A stretch of DNA of 64,000 bases from Cristatella mucedo (taxonomy: Eukaryota; Bryozoa; Phylactolaemata; Cristatellidae): NCBI GenBank assembly GCA_009760855.2, contig WPIO01000020.1:4833501-4897500 (forward strand). Reading direction: 5' to 3'. Below, piece after piece: positions 1 through 11,592 of this stretch; position 1 is the first letter of the stretch, and every line of letters begins with the position of its first letter. The position numbers and the translations under genes were made by a program. The notes under the pieces are model-generated. The model was given only the letters and a program-made list of their open reading frames with translations, made no database searches and was not told the origin of the DNA.

Positions 1-461
1 AAAATAAGTCCCGAAGGAGAGCCAGATGTACTTCCCACGTGCAAAATTAGCTAGGCATTCCATTTTCTGATATTGGTTTCCCAATATCTCCTCTGCTGTC
101 ATTACTAATTTTTAACATGAAAAGATTTCTACATGAAAATTTCATTGACATATGGAGTTGTATCGGGTTTGGTGCATAGCTTGTGTATACAATAAACTAG
201 CGACTCCTGCTTTCTCACATTTCGCACGTGAGATAGTCATTCCAGAAGCTCCTCACAGCATGGCCATGTACTCTCTCGTGAACAATGGCCGCTCTGGCTT
301 GAGCGCAGCATGCCGGGCCGGGCCAGCGACGCTATCGTCGCTCTTTCAATGACTTCTCACACCAATTTGAGGTCCCAAGAAACAAATTCATACACTTAAT
401 TCATCTCGATGGTACATGATCGCTTGGAGTTACTCACCTTTTTTACTATATGAAGCCGAAT
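1..461. other. Unassigned upstream DNA
   Basis: No gene or repeat recognised; short open frames only. Confidence 0.5.
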
Positions 462-690
462 AAATCAGGGTCAGTGCGGTGGCGGCTTGGGCATAGTTCA
501 CCCGGCAGTTCGGTGAGCCGCTATGGTACACTAGGTAAGGCGGTTGCTTTACATGACCACGCTCCCGAGGTCGCGCGTTCGATTCCTGCTGTGGATAAAT
601 TCTTTATCGCCACTGCATGCGGTAGTGAAAGCCGTTAAGGTCCTTCTGTCGTTACACAAAAGAGGCTTTTAAATCAGCTACGACTTATTT
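462..690 (+). mobile_element. SINE-B (tRNA-derived), near full length
   Basis: The body has an A-box-like segment (cactaggtaaggcggttg) and a B box (gcgttcgattcctg), as in a tRNA promoter. It ends in the tail ccgttaaggtccttctgtcgttacacaaaagaggcttttaaatcagct. The same head and tail recur at 43345-43560 (-) and 60205-60400 (-), with a related copy at 41533-41695 (+). Confidence 0.75.
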
Positions 691-1779
691 ATCTATTTAT
701 TTGAATGAGCTCTGACGGGCGCTAACACACTGGCAGTCGGCCGCCGAGCTGCCGCCGACAGCCTGGCGATCGGCTCACACAAGATGAAGGATGCGGCAGC
801 GGTGTGCGACGGGGCGTCTGCAGAAGGCCCGGAGCGCGAGCATAAAGCGCGAAAGGCGGAAGCAGCCCCGCGTAATAGTTGTACTAGTGAGCGTATCTCG
901 CCCGACAAACGAGTGTGGAACTTCAGAGCTGAGCCGTGCGCCTTCATGACTCGCTAGGATTTTCGCGTGCACGAAAGGCTGCACTAGCTGCGCTCGACTT
1001 GGCAGCTCCGCGATAGAAGAATAAGAAGAAGTAGAATAAGAAGAATAAGAAGAAGAGAGTGGATAGAATCCCTATAGGTGGACAGACTGGCGCGAAGTCG
1101 GGATCAAGCCGTGCCGACGGTAACGTCATCGATGCCTTTTTTGGCTATCCCGTGCAGGGGAGGCAGCCAAACTTACGGTTTACTTTGCGTTGAAATAATA
1201 ATAGGCGTTGTTATTATTATATTTTTAATCATTTTTATTATTATTACTACAAGACAAGGGAGTGACGTCAACTTCGGCGACTCGGTGCCTGGGCGTACCT
1301 TTCCATTACTGCTCTGGAACGCTTCGCGAAGTGCGAAAGGGCGAGATGGGCCGATTTCTCCACGAAACGGCAAAGAAGGCTTGAGGCGAGCGTTCAAGTA
1401 GCGCTCGTCGCGCTGTGGCGAGCCCAGCCGCCAGGCGCAATCGCCAGTCGGTCCTGTCGCAGCGGGACGCCGTCGTCACCCCCGCTTACCGCGAGCTCAA
1501 TGCACAGCGAGGATAGGCGCAGATGCGACGGGGCTAGCGGGGTCGGAAGTCGTAGCGGGAGGCGGCGCGAGCTTTTGCCGGTCCTCAACGGTGAGAATGG
1601 GAAGAGACGCCGAGGGCAGGCGATTGAGCGCTCGGCTCGCACACTGGCCGTGTCAAATCGCATCTCGCGCTCTCCGAGAGCCTAGTAATATCACGGTCGA
1701 AAGCCTCGCCGTCACCCTCAGCCAAGCTGCAGGGTACTCGCACGTCACAACCTAGGTCGTTGATTCGAGCCCTCGTAGT
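691..1779. other. Unassigned DNA with small simple repeats
   Basis: Includes an A/G-rich stretch near 1015-1055 (agaagaata units) and an (ATT)n-like run at about 1193-1252. The segment 1400-1700 is GC-richer. No coding or RNA feature supported. Confidence 0.5.
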
Positions 1780-1940
1780 ACGAGTGAGCATACGAACTAA
1801 ATGCATGGTCTCCAAAGGATTTGAGGTTTGTACGAGGTACTTGTAGATTGTCGGATTCCGAAATGCGGGTGGTACGATGCGTGGCCTGGTGGGGGATAGT
1901 ATTTGCTGCAAGCCAGCGACACTGACCGTCGGCGGCAAAA
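1780..1940 (-). mobile_element. LINE-A fragment (C-terminal coding end)
   Basis: On the - strand it reads RPRIVPPAFRNP, then LVQTSNPLETMHLVRML, a frameshifted version of the segment at 51720-51880 and 56180-56390 (RPAFRNPT-C-YL-QTSN-LET--LVRML). In intact elements this stretch is the end of the reverse transcriptase ORF, where a typical LINE reads VPRT-LKSFGDRA. It is truncated at both ends. Confidence 0.65.
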
Positions 1941-1941
1941 G

Positions 1942-2432
1942 CCTTTGTAATGTAATGTAATGTAATGTATCTCCGTCAGTAACTCCACAAAGTCATAAAG
2001 ACCATGTGGGTGTTACGCAGGAGAGTTTTGTATAGCGCACTCACAGCCTAAGCGGCTTTCGGTACGCATTCGGTAGCCAACAGACTTCGTCTCACGCAAC
2101 AAAGAGAAAGTGGGAGGCATAGCAGAGTCAGGAGAGCAGTTGAGGTAGTGAGTAGCATAGAAGTAGCAGTTCAGGACCGCTGAAAAAGATGTGCCACAGT
2201 CGGCAGTTGGAGAGTAGATATCGTTGCGTAAGAATTGTGGCAGCGAGTTCCACAGTCTAGGACCTGCAGAGCTAAAGCTTCTGTCGCCAACTGTCTTTAA
2301 GCGGAGGAATGGGACAGCTAATTTATTGTCCACACAGGACCTGAGGGCGCGAACAGGCTGAAACTGATGCAGCAGTTCAGCTAGGTATGAAGGAGCCAAG
2401 CCGTGGCGGGCCCTGTGGGTCAGCATAAGAAC
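1942..2432 (-). mobile_element. LINE-B 3' end with pentanucleotide tail
   Basis: A 137-codon frame (2013-2426, - strand) reads LAPSYLAELLHQFQPVRAL, then LAVPFLRLKTVGDRSFSS, then AGPRLWNSLPQFLRND. GDR-FS-AGPRLWNSLP is the hallmark of the C-terminal end of many animal non-LTR reverse transcriptase ORFs. The element ends in four TTACA-type repeats (1945-1968), a typical LINE tail. Two further copies (16695-16830 and 20270-20635) share the 3' sequence. The 5' part is missing. Confidence 0.82.
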
Positions 2433-2640
2433 TTTGCTTTGCAGGTCCTATACTGGGGAACTCACTTCCGCGATTCTTACGCAATGACATGTATTCTCCA
2501 GCTGCTGCCGACTATGGCACCTCCTTTCCAGTCGTCCTGCGCTGCTACTTCCTCGCTAGTCACTTCCTCGACTACCGTCTTAACTGAGCTATGCTTTTGA
2601 CTTTCTCATCGTTGAGTGAGAACAAGTCTTTTGGCCGTCA
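2433..2640 (+). mobile_element. LINE-B fragment, inverted relative to its neighbour
   Basis: Reads GPILGNSLPRFLRNDMYSPA, then ADYGTSFPVVLRCYFLASHF on the + strand, the same protein end as the adjacent - strand copy (GPRLWNSLPQFLRNDIYSPT, then DCGTSFSAVLNCYFYATHY). The two copies meet head to head at about 2430 and form an imperfect inverted repeat. Confidence 0.72.
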
Positions 2641-4190
2641 CGTACCCACCCACTAAAATCCGCTTAGGTTCCGAGTTGTTATAGAAAACTCTACCAATAA
2701 CACCAACAAAATTTGTTCAGCGTCCATCAATGACTGTTTAATGGAAATATTTGCACTGAACAATTTCTGGAGATTTTTCACTGCGCTGGCCAGCGTTCCT
2801 GAAGAGTGTGGATTCGGACTTGAGCCTTTTGAAACTATTTTGCCTTCCGTCTGCAACCGATGACCCATCTCTTTGAAGCAACAAATTAAACCTATCTTCA
2901 AAAGGCAAGTTTACACTTCCAGCATTATTTGACAACTTATGGACAAAAACTTCTACATGTTGACACAAATAGACGAGACGCTACATTACCATAGAAATTT
3001 AGCGTAGTTTCTGACGGCGCGACGAATGGATCTTAGAAAGTTTGCAAAGGTGCATGACATCCTTGTTCGATCGCTCTTCAACGCAACGATTCAAATTTTC
3101 AATGAGCTTGGTACTACTGTCATTATTCAGTTAGAGAGCTTTTTAAACATTAATTGTAATCTTGTGTTAGCACTATCGACGTCGCTTCTTCCTAGAAATG
3201 GAGTCTCAACAGCAAGTTTCACGGGTTCCATAGCCATCAGATAAGCTTTGAGAGCATCAAATCCAATGCCTCAATAACTTCCAGCGCCTTAAATTTGGTT
3301 TGGCTCTCGTGGGTGTTGACTTCCGTCTTTACTAACTGCACTAACATCGTTGATATGGAGTTCTAGCGCGTATTCACGTCAAGATACAGTTCAAGCTCGC
3401 GTCCAACCTCAGCTTTTACTTTGGATTGCAAAACATTATTTTAAACAGTAATGTTTTGAGAATTGTTCAAGCTTGCGTGATTTCTTGAGCGGATCACGGT
3501 AGTCGACGTCTCGTTCTAATGTATCATCGCTGATCTCTTCCAAGTCGGTAATTGTCCATTTCATCGATGTCGTCACTATCCAAGTTTAAATCGTCTTCGC
3601 AGTACCTTCTTGTACCGTGTATCGCATACTCCAAGGTGCAGAACATCGTTTAAAAAGAACTGTCCGATGACAGCGATATGGCTAATGCTTTTACTACTTA
3701 CTGCAGTACCGTCCTCAGTTGATCCCGCCGAATCCTCCTCTTTTGTTATTCCAAAATAGCTCAAATGCTGTTTGATTGATTCGACCATACCGAGAGTATT
3801 GGACGAACCAAATATCCAAACGTGTCTTTATTTTTGTTTTTATCGTTGCTATCATGAATGCTGACTCCGAAGAATCAACGTCCTCTCACAGCTGTATATT
3901 CATCAAGTCACGCTAAACTTTACTTCTGTCTCGAGTTTTCCCCCGATGTCGACAATCGCTTTGCTTCTCATTTCTTTGCAGTCATCACGCACCATCTTCA
4001 TCATACTGCTTTCGTTCACTGGAAGTTTAAATCCGTCCCACAAGATTGACTGCCGTGTAAATACTTTTTCTAGCGATAGATGTAATCGATATTGCATCAG
4101 TAGCCAGATAGGTAACAATCTCCTCCAGACTCTCTCGCACCAGGAAATCGGCAATCGATGTTGCTCTCTAATTGTTCAATGGCTGTTCCT
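2641..4190 (-). pseudogene. Decayed hAT-type DNA transposase
   Basis: The - strand carries broken frames that, read 5' to 3' from about 4150, give LPVNESSMMKMVRDDCKEM, then ETEVKFSVT, then LDEYTAVRGR after a frameshift, then FGVSIHD. Further on come STEDGTAVSSKS and VLHLGVCDTRYKK. The order FSVTLDEYT-R--R-, TDGA-V and LHLAV-D--YKK is that of hAT transposases of the BED zinc-finger type. Frames are broken by several stops and frameshifts, so it is inactive. No terminal inverted repeats or 8-bp target duplication were identified by eye. The 3' portion (2653-2968) is less certain. Confidence 0.62.
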
Positions 4191-7100
4191 TGGATGTTTA
4201 CCCTCCAGCAGGTTTATCAAAATCAATTCCGTGTTTTAGGCGATTCTTCAACGTTGTCGTGGAGTTTTCAGAACATTTTATGATTTTATTACTTCGTCCG
4301 CATTAACTGTCTAGATCTTATATGATTAGACTCTTTCGTTTTGTGGCGTACCAAACTGAAGACACGACTGAAAAAAATCTTTATTTTTCGATTCCACGAG
4401 ATCAATTTAATTAATACCTTACTTAATGTTTTCAAATTCCAATTTAATTTTAGCTTTTGGCCAATTTTATAGACCATCCTGACCAATTGCTGACACGTCC
4501 AAATTAAATTTTTAAACTTTGTTTACCGTAACATATTGCACATCCCTAATGAAGATTAGAGCTCTATTTTCAGCGTCTTTTTGATTAAAAATATCCTTTA
4601 GAAACGGTAAAATTGTTAGAAAACAGCTGCTTAATGTTGCTTTTTGGGCGAAAAACAGCCATTTTACTGTTGCTTTGACTGTTACTTTACCTGGTGTTAA
4701 ATAAAAACTCTATTTGCGGAATATCTACTTGCGGAGCACGAACGAACCATGGCTGTTTGCAATGCACTCCGACAAAGCTCTGTGTGGACCAAAGATTACG
4801 ACGTAGAGTTTCTTATTTTTATAGTTCAAGATCTGTAAATATTCTTTACCTCCTTCATAATCTGACCGACTTAGCATGCGCAGTTTGTTGAGCGAAGCCT
4901 CGACATTTGGAGGCCTTGCAGATAAAAACACTTTGACGTTTTCGACTCCGCTAGGCACGCAGCGACGACGTTTCACGAAACGCCGCATAAACTCTCCGAG
5001 TACGCCTGTCTATTGTTTGATCGCCCCAGGGAGTTTTATTCCTGCTCAAATTTTCAAATGCAGCGAAAAAACAAATAAGAAACAAGTAAAACTAAACTTA
5101 TTAAAACAAATTCCGCCTCACTGCCACTCTCGCGCTCGCCATTAACGGCCTACAGTCTCCGCGAACTCAAGGCGGAGCGTTTTACCAGCTTCATCTAAGG
5201 ATTAATTTAAAGAAGTGGATTGTTAGTTTACTGACCATATTGATGCTCCAGATTGTGGCCTTGCAAGGTAGGCTTCCAGACGGCATCATGCGGATGAAAT
5301 TGGAGGTCGGGCTCTGACGATGCGTACTAGCTGCCCGGCGGTCAGAGACAGCACTTCCATTGTCAACGTCAGGAGTGTGCGACGCATTAGTAGTGGCACC
5401 GAGTTCCAAAGACTGACTGACGTATTTCTTCGCTTGCTATACGTGAGGCCTCGACGGCCCCGACGCGTCCTGGAGCACCGGCGAACGCTAGCTAGTTCGG
5501 CTTCTCGTCCATGATAAATTGCTTTTCCTTTGCATTACTCTGAGCTGCGTTTGTTACTTTTTCTTTTGACCCCGCAACGCCACAAGTAATGAATATGTGT
5601 CAGGCTGTAGAGTGCTCGCTAGCAAAGGCGAATTGCAATCAGTTGTTGGTGCGCATACGGTAGCTGCCAGCCTTGATCGTCGTACTCAGCAAAGGAAAGC
5701 TGAGAAGCCTAAATGAGCTGGGTGAATAGTCAGTAAGCCAATTGGCATAGCCTTGCACTCAGTTGCAAACGACCCCTGGCGAATGACTGACAGTGAATTC
5801 TAGAGACTAAGATCTGGCCAGGCAGCAGCAGCTCTGCAGCCTTACAGACCCAAGGCGAACCTCCTCAAAAGAAAAGAAGGGACCGGGAGAACATAGTGAT
5901 AGTCTCGTTGCTGCAACGTAATCGTCTCGTCTTTTCTCGCGGTGCCTCTGAAAAGGTTGGCGAAAGATTTAACCTCAGATATTTCAGCATTTTGTATGGG
6001 GTGCAAGGTAACACGATGTCATCACTGCACACGACTTGCATTACTTTGCAATATTTCCAACAAATCGGGCATGCTGTCTCATTGGTTTGCTTAACCAGTG
6101 AAACAATTTGCGTAATAAGCCTTTATTTGCAGTATCCGGGGAGATTTATGGCTTCTAACCTGGTCACCAATCTCGCTAAATATGATTTTCTACTATGATT
6201 GCAGCACAGCGAAGTAGCTGGATGACGGAATTTGATTAAGCATTATTAAATCCACCTACCTTTGTCATAGCATACCCAGGGTTGTTTATAAGAACATTGG
6301 GCCAATAATGAGCTTACTAAGCGGTAAGCAAGTTCTCCCCAGGAGAATCATGGGATGACCGTTGTCGATGACAATAGGAGGGGGGGCATTTCTCGCAATC
6401 CTCCGTTTTCCTCGACTCTCAATGGACGAAGCGATCCAGCAAATTTTTGTAGTCCTGTCATCTGACAGTGATTTAGTGAGCATTCCACTGAAGATAAATT
6501 GCTACTACTTACTCATTTCTCTTTTTCCTTTTCAGATTTGGCTCTCACATTGTGCAGCTTTGAGATTCTGCGCTATATGCACGCATGCATTTATGAGCCC
6601 TTGCTGAGAGGTTGTCTAAGAAACCGTAGCCTGAAAACAAGTTTGCTGAAGGTATACGCATACTATTATTCACACTGACCTTGAGTTTTGAGCACCGGTG
6701 ACCTGTGCTATTAGCTTTAGGCTTGGATGGATGTAGGCAAAAACAGATGAAACATCAGACAACATTACGATCGCATTTATTCTGAAGTACGTGTCCCTTC
6801 GGTAACCAAAATCGCCCTTAAATCAAGAAACCTTGTAAACCTTAGTATTGATGCTGCCCTCAACCACATATCCTTATTTCCCTTTTGCTCCGTCTTCTAA
6901 CGACTCAGCTAACCAATGAGAGGCTGCAATACGACGAGTGCAGACATTCTGAATGAATGCCTGGCTCTGACTAAGCGGCGCTTTGGGCGCCCTCATCTAG
7001 CAGGCCGTAAGTCAACTGCTTAGGTCAAATCAGCTGGAAACTACTCAGCAAAGATTGAAGAAGCACACAAAATATCTGAAGTCAATGTTGCTGGAATTGC

Positions 7101-7237
7101 AGACAGGGGCTGTTGTAGATCGTACCGATTCATTCTGGGTATAAGCCCTGGGGTAAAGTGCTCACTCTTCACGACCCTGACAGAGGGCGGCTTGAGTCCG
7201 TTAGTGATCAATTCTGTATTGTCCACTGCAAGCGCTG
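4191..7237. other. Unassigned upstream DNA
   Basis: AT-rich up to about 5150; the segment around 5200-5520 is GC-richer. No family-level similarity recognised on either strand. 4289-4486 (-) could be the N-terminal end of the hAT element, but I see no clear BED finger. Confidence 0.45.
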
Positions 7238-7290
7238 GTCATGGGCGTGAAGGCTCCTCTGCCTCTACATAAATGAGGCAGTTAAATCAG
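7238..7290 (+). mobile_element. SINE-B 3' tail fragment
   Basis: gtgaaggctcctctgcctct followed by acataaatgaggcagttaaa and tcagcc. It matches the tails of the SINE-B copies at 610-690 and at 43345-43400 (reverse complement). Confidence 0.55.
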
Positions 7291-7332
7291 CCTTCCCTTA
7301 TAATCCTAACTAAGCGTAAATCTAGCGAGCTT

Positions 7333-7475
7333 GCTTGGTCCAGCGGTAAAGGTGCTCGCTCCGGCTAAGGTCTGGCTGAGGTCGTGGGCTCAAGCCATGA
7401 GGCATATGTGAAGCGCCTGAATAGAGATTGGGTTCTCTTGGGGCGCTATACAAATGAATTATATTTTTTTATATT
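7333..7475 (+). mobile_element. SINE-A (tRNA-derived), full length
   Basis: The head ttggtccagcggtaaaggtg has A-box character, followed by the B-box-like ggtcgtgggctcaagcc. The 3' end, aagcgcctgaatagagattg, ggttctcttggggcgctata and caaatgaatt, is the tail shared with LINE-A. It is followed by a T-rich run. A near-identical copy is at 34797-34940. Confidence 0.82.
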
Positions 7476-8120
7476 TTATACATGACCGAAGTGGAATCAC
7501 AGCCGCACAGTCAAAAAATGTTGATGACGGCCATTGAATATTTCTTTAAAAGCTCCTAGGTCAGCATCCAGCTTAGCTATGCCTAAAAAGAAATAGCAGA
7601 TCTTTCTTTAGCTTATTGTAAACAAGACAAATAAGATCAGAGTCCATCTCCAAGGTAAATATCCCCACTGAGTTTGCAACCCCTTTTAACTTGTTGTTCC
7701 TTAATCTCTACCTTCATACATTGCCGCTAATAACCTCATTTCGACATGCATCACCCACACTAAGAAGACTACTGGAAATGTTATAATAATTATTATTAAA
7801 GAATCATACAGCGCCCTTTTGCACTAAATCTTGTTGGAGGCGCTTTGCCAAAGCGGACCCCATAAGTTTAGCTCTTGTTCAGAGTAGCCTGTACTTACTG
7901 CTGCACGGCTTAAGGAAGATTGCAAATCTTGATTAGGTCTGAGGTCATGTTCCTGCATTGATAAAGCAAGCCTTTTAAGGCCACTCACTACGAAATCGGC
8001 ACTAGAACAGGAAAACCTAAGTAGCTAATTAGCTTCAGCCATGACTCCGCTTTACCACTTCTATTATAAAGGCAATGGAACAAGTAGTGGAGTCTATCAA
8101 ATTTAAAAACCAAACAGCAT
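7476..8120. other. Unassigned AT-rich DNA
   Basis: No gene or repeat recognised. A short ATT run lies near 7780-7800. Confidence 0.5.
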
Positions 8121-9070
8121 CGGCCATTTTCGAGTCGGCGTCGACTGCGCCCGCTAGCTGACAGGCTACCGCGCGGAGCTCAGCACTGCGACCACAGGCC
8201 GTCGCGCGAGCGTACTCCGGCTATTCGACGGAGAGCAGCTAGGCGAGGGAACGCTCCAGTTGGTAGCCACGCTCCGCGAGGCCGCGAGCGGCCTCGCACT
8301 TCACCTCCTCTCCGCCGGCACGATGTGTGCGCTCCGCCGCCGCGACTGCGTCGCTTCTGATACCGTCTGACGCAAGCAATGCCGCGCGGCGCTCGCTCGC
8401 GCGCCGCCTCCGCTCGATCTAGAGGCGACCAGCCTAGCGACGGGGCGATTCGCAGCGCGCGTTGCGTAGCGTCGCGATCGCGCGGCCGCGTTTCGCGTGA
8501 GCGGTGGGCAGCGGTCACGTTCTCCGGTGCGGCAGCTCCAGTCTCGCCCGATCTCCTCGTCGGTCACTCAGCCCAGAGAAGGCGACTGGTCAGCAGCCTG
8601 CGCTCAGGGTCCAATTCCCGACGAAGGTGAGACATGCGCTGCCGTCTTCGTAGTGCTGAGACGCCACTAAGCGGTGTTTCAATGCTGCATGCAATTGGCT
8701 GGCAGTTTATTTGCATATTGCAATTACATTTACCACGCTGTACGTAAATTTTCCTAGTCTACACTCCCTCCGCTCTCGCAGCAGCCCACGCTTCTCCGCT
8801 CTGGACCCACGCTCTCGCCACACGTGCGCGCTCGCGGCACCGTCAGGCCGAACGTGCGTCTGTCGAATCGGCGCGAGCTCAGCACACGCGAAGCAGCCAG
8901 CCGGCAGCAATTTCTGCTAGCGTGAGCGCGCGCGGCGGTCACCTACTGCCCCTCTCGCCCGACCTCGCAGCCCTTTGCTCGCGCTTCGCGCCGGAAATGG
9001 GATTCGCTATGCTCGCGCGCTCCCCATCCCCGGGCCCCGGGGTAAAGTGACGCACGCGCGCGAGCTTTCA

Positions 9071-9190
9071 CACCCGGAGCTCCGCCGCCGCCGCCGCCGC
9101 CGCGCTGTTACACCCGGGGCTCCGCCGCCGCCGCCGCCGCCGCGCTCTTATAACCGGGGCTCCGCCGCTGCCGCTGCCACAGCTGCCGCC
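9071..9190 (+). repeat. 40-bp tandem repeat with CCG runs, three copies
   Basis: Units start at 9071, 9111 and 9151: a cacccggagctccg-type start, then a CCG run, then cgcgct(g/c)tta. The third copy has decayed from CCG to CTG/CCA triplets. Confidence 0.85.
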
Positions 9191-11451
9191 GCAGCCGCTC
9201 TCGCACCGGTGACCAGGTTGGGTCGTCGAAGCCGGCCGCGCCTACGCCGGCCGACGCACTGCCGTGCGGGCTACGCTTGCGAGAGCGCGCTTCGGCGTGT
9301 CGCGCGTCGAAAAAAGTGAGCCCATTGTTTTCCGATTCTTGGCTCGTTCACGCTCGATTGATGCTGCAGCGGTCGCCGACGCGGCATGGGGCGCGATCGA
9401 CCGCGGCGGATGCTGAGCGGCGGTAGTTAAGGGCGCCGGAGAGGCGTGGATACGAAAATCTCGAGGACTCTCGCGAGACCCAAAGTGCGCGACTTGTAGC
9501 CTCCGGGCGGTGCAGTAAACAAAAAAATTTTACCGGTCCCGTTGAAAAAAAAATCAATATAGGCAACAACGGCAAGCCTTTGGAGGCAGTGCTGCGATGC
9601 TCGCTGAGGACGAATGATACCAGCGCCCCGCGCCGCCGGCCGCCGTCGCCGTCTTCGCTAAGAGCGCCCTAGCCGAATTGCACGGGCGTCGTCTTTGGGC
9701 GAGCCGCTCCCGGCACGGCGTCCGCCGCGTTATTCGCACCGACTTCGAGGTGAGGGCGCGGCCCGGCGCGCGTAGCGTGCCGCATGGCGCTGCGTCGAGC
9801 ACCGCAGGTTGGTGCTGGGGCGGCGGCGGCAGGTCCCAACGTAGACGAGCGGCGGTCTGCGCTAGAGTCCCCGAAACTCCCGGTTCCCCGGGCCGGCTTC
9901 GGTCCGGACGAACTTGCTGCGGCGGTGCGCATTCTGCGGACGGTCGGCGCAGTGACGAGCGCCCTTATGACGGACGGAAGCGGGCAGCCGCCTGCAGTCA
10001 CCTGCAGTCGCAGCCGTCCCAGGCCGAGCCTCTAGGACCGCGGTCGTTGGCCAGTCACCGGTCGGTCGTCATTCGGTCGTCGCTCGGCTGACTGCTACCG
10101 ACCGGTAGACCTACGCAAACAGGGCTTCCTTCCCCCAAGCGTCGCCGCCGTCTGCTATCGCCCGCCAGGCTGTCTTTTGGGCGCGCAAAAGCAGAGGCAG
10201 CAGCCGCGGCAGCAGCCTTCTCGCGCCACGCCTCGGCCGCGGTGAGGCCACGGGCGCAGCAGCACAGCGTCGGGTGCGGTGACTGACGAAGCGCAGCGCT
10301 GGCCAGCACGACCGGCGGCAGGCACCGCGACACGGGGGGGGGGCCGCTGCGATGAGCACCGCGTAGACGCCAGCTGACGCGTAGACGTAGACGCACGCAA
10401 GCGCAAGCTCGCATCGGGAACGTGCGATTCCACGCATGTTTTGCTCGCCGCCTAGACCGCCGCGCGCCGCCAGGACGGACCGAAGCCTCTTTAAACGTCA
10501 CCTGCCACGCAGCTTTATGGTACTGAACCTGCATGCTGCTGAAACGAACGTGCGTCAACGGGAGATATTCTGGCGGCCCATTGACGCAGCCCCGTTTAGA
10601 CGTCCGGGCGCTTTAAGCCCTCGCATAGCGTCCCGTATGCCGTTCCTTTCTCGGCCCCCCTCAATCGGTCGTCCGCCGCCGCCGCCGATCGGAAGTTGAC
10701 TTGGCTGTCGAGCATCCGCCGGCTGCCGTACTGCCATCGGTCGCCGGCCGCCGCAGCTGATGCGAGCAACAATCCTCGAGCGAGCTGGAAGGACAGGGCG
10801 CTTGGCAACGGCAGCGACCGTCTGGGGCGCCGCGGGTCTTGCGCTTTCAGCTGCTTCGCGGAAGCCGGCTTCTGGCAGAGCGTCGTCAGAGAGGACGGAG
10901 AGAGGACGGCGCGTGTTTTACCTTGCTCCGCAGCCGTGCACGCATCGGCTAACGAGTTCGGTCGCATTAGAACCTGGAAAGCGCCAGCCTCAGCATCCGT
11001 CTTGCGATTGTAAGAAACTCGATGAGAATTCGGAAGCGGCCTCGAGAGCGATACTGCCTCGCGATGGGATGTGGTCGTGCCAGCGCCCCTTCAGTTATCT
11101 CTGGCTCCTCTGTCGGACGGTGGCTGGGAATACGGTGGAGCATAGCCGAGGCAGCTCCAGCTGAAAGTGTCTCACACAGCAGCCCACCCGGTGTGGTTGC
11201 ACTCTTTCGGCCGCTCTATTTGTGCTCGAACCGCAGAGCTGCTATTGACGTTCACTTCCAGTGTCGCGTGGCCAGCGTTGACGGTGTTTTAAGGCGGTGT
11301 GACTTTTCTTCCCGTCCTGTCTTCAGCTGTGATAGCCCAAGTTGAGTTTGGCCCGTATTAAATATCCGGCTGATATTCTAACTAGTTCTACCTTAATGTC
11401 AGGTGTTTATTTTCGATTTATGTGGAGTAAATGTAGAAGCTTACCGGGCAG

Positions 11452-11592
11452 AAAAAATATAATCCATTTGCATGGCACTCTGAGAGAACTCAATCCCTTG
11501 CCAGACGCTGTACATGTGCCTCGGGCTCGAGCCCACCATCTCGGTCAGACCTCGGTTGAGGAGAGCACATTAACCACTGGCCCACAGCACTG
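11452..11592 (-). mobile_element. SINE-A (tRNA-derived)
   Basis: Reverse-complement copy of the element at 7333. Reading on +, the tail comes first (atggcactctgagagaactc, then aatccctt), then the B-box complement (cgggctcgagccc), then the A-box complement (cacattaaccactggccc). Confidence 0.75.

Noticed and set aside
7333-7410. Possible functional tRNA genes at SINE heads
   Set aside because: Stems of the cloverleaf do not pair well, and each is followed by a SINE body and tail; they are tRNA-derived, not tRNA genes.
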